DNA from: Myxocyprinus asiaticus | Taxonomy: Eukaryota; Chordata; Actinopteri; Cypriniformes; Catostomidae | NCBI RefSeq assembly: GCF_019703515.2 | Contig: NC_059347.1 | Span: forward strand, 26,552,501 to 26,616,500 | Direction: 5' to 3' | DNA: 64,000 nucleotides | Part shown: one piece after another, positions 63,515 through 64,000 of the stretch | How positions within the stretch are numbered: the first letter of the stretch is position 1 | Layout of the letters: each line of letters starts with the position of its first letter | The notes under the pieces: model-generated | The model's input: the letters and a program-made list of their open reading frames with translations, nothing else | Database searches by the model: none | What the model was told of the DNA's origin: nothing | Made by a program: the position numbers and the translations under genes

Positions 63515-63641
63515 CTTCTCCATTAAACATGCCGTGACATCAGCAGCCGAGCAGCACGCCGTTATTGTGTTCTTGATTCTATCAAGGACAGTTGTCAGCA
63601 GAGAAATAGATGCATGTCTCACTCCAACCAGAAACAAATAT
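63515..63641 (-). CDS. gc: gc exon, albumin-family domain II (5'-most in window)
   Basis: Minus-strand acceptor GTGTTTCTAG, donor GAGAAG|GTGAGA, 127 nt. It encodes YLFLVGVRHASISLLTTVLD, RIKNTITACCSAADVTACLM and EK. The layout Y-(x)n-LL-(x)n-CC-(x)n-C-(x)n-EK is the albumin-family domain pattern and aligns with human GC around APLSLLVSYTKSYL and CCTSASPTVCFLKE. Teleosts generally lack albumin, and GC neighbours SLC4A4 tail-to-tail in mammals, which favours gc. Earlier exons lie right of the window. GC binds vitamin D sterols and actin in plasma. Confidence 0.68.
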
Positions 63642-64000
63642 CTAGAAACACACATTAACACACACATGCTTTTGGTGTAATTCATACCGTGACAAATGGC
63701 AAGATACTTGTAATTCTCCTGCTGTGTCATACAACATCAATTCAGTCTTTTTCCATAGCCACTACAATCCCCTCTATAAATGTATGTACCGAGGGCAGCA
63801 GCAGAAGAATTGCTGAAATAGCGGGAAGCTACAATATATCATTGTGTTTTGAGATCAGTTTCTGTTAGTGGCTCTTGACCCCACTCAGAAGACAAGAGCT
63901 TCATATTGTAATAGATTCTATAGTATATTGAGGGCTTATCAGCTCAGTTTGTGACTCTGTGCAATCTGCAAACTAAATGTTGATGGCATTAGTTCATCCC

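Noticed and set aside
1..64000. CRISPR arrays, operons, phage or bacterial defence systems
   Set aside because: The window is a vertebrate genomic segment with spliced genes and fish transposons; no such structure was seen.

Overview
The window is eukaryotic, from a teleost and most likely a cypriniform fish. Genes are split by consensus GT/AG introns. The introns are packed with fish-type transposable elements: DIRS-like, L2, Tc1-like, hAT and Harbinger-like elements, a Penelope-like element, TTAA-flanked MITEs and a tRNA-derived SINE. No bacterial-style operon, CRISPR array or phage is present. The species call is an inference from repeat content.

Gene 1 (+ strand, about 1.7-49.4 kb, continuing off the left edge) is slc4a4, the electrogenic sodium bicarbonate cotransporter NBCe1. 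Twenty-one coding exons were assembled by hand with matching splice phases. They run from the cytosolic N-terminal domain (from about residue 145 of the human protein) through the membrane domain to two alternative C-termini. Two choices that diversify NBCe1 in mammals can be read from the DNA. One is an upstream donor that removes exactly 27 nt (nine residues) from the first exon. The other is a 94-nt cassette exon whose skipping swaps the tail for a 61-residue one ending in a PDZ-ligand-like ETSI.

Gene 2 (- strand, about 59.2 kb to beyond 63.6 kb, tail-to-tail with slc4a4) looks like gc, the vitamin D-binding protein of the albumin family. Four exons are visible. One carries an in-frame TAA in the only phase-compatible reading, and the gene appears to end soon after domain II, so it may be decayed or shortened.

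The rest is mobile DNA. A nearly complete DIRS-like tyrosine-recombinase retrotransposon lies at 3.47-8.35 kb, with inverted terminal repeats and an internal complementary region, and a SINE inserted in it. A truncated second DIRS copy is at 10.66-13.92 kb. A hAT element with perfect 8-bp target duplications holds a broken Tc1 element (21.4-24.3 kb). An L2 LINE ends 46 bp before an exon (24.69-25.95 kb). A Penelope-like element with a GIY-YIG domain and inverted flanking arms is at 30.8-32.3 kb. Another hAT-like element is at 36.0-36.9 kb, and a nest of three DNA transposons at 40.6-42.7 kb. A 1.06-kb TTAA-bounded element lies between the two terminal slc4a4 exons. A Ty3/gypsy element with integrase upstream of reverse transcriptase (Gmr1-like order) is at 51.1-54.85 kb. 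Palindromic MITEs of the TTAAAGGGATAGTTC type recur through the introns.

All assignments come from reading translations and motifs by eye. No database search was run, and element edges without target duplications are approximate.
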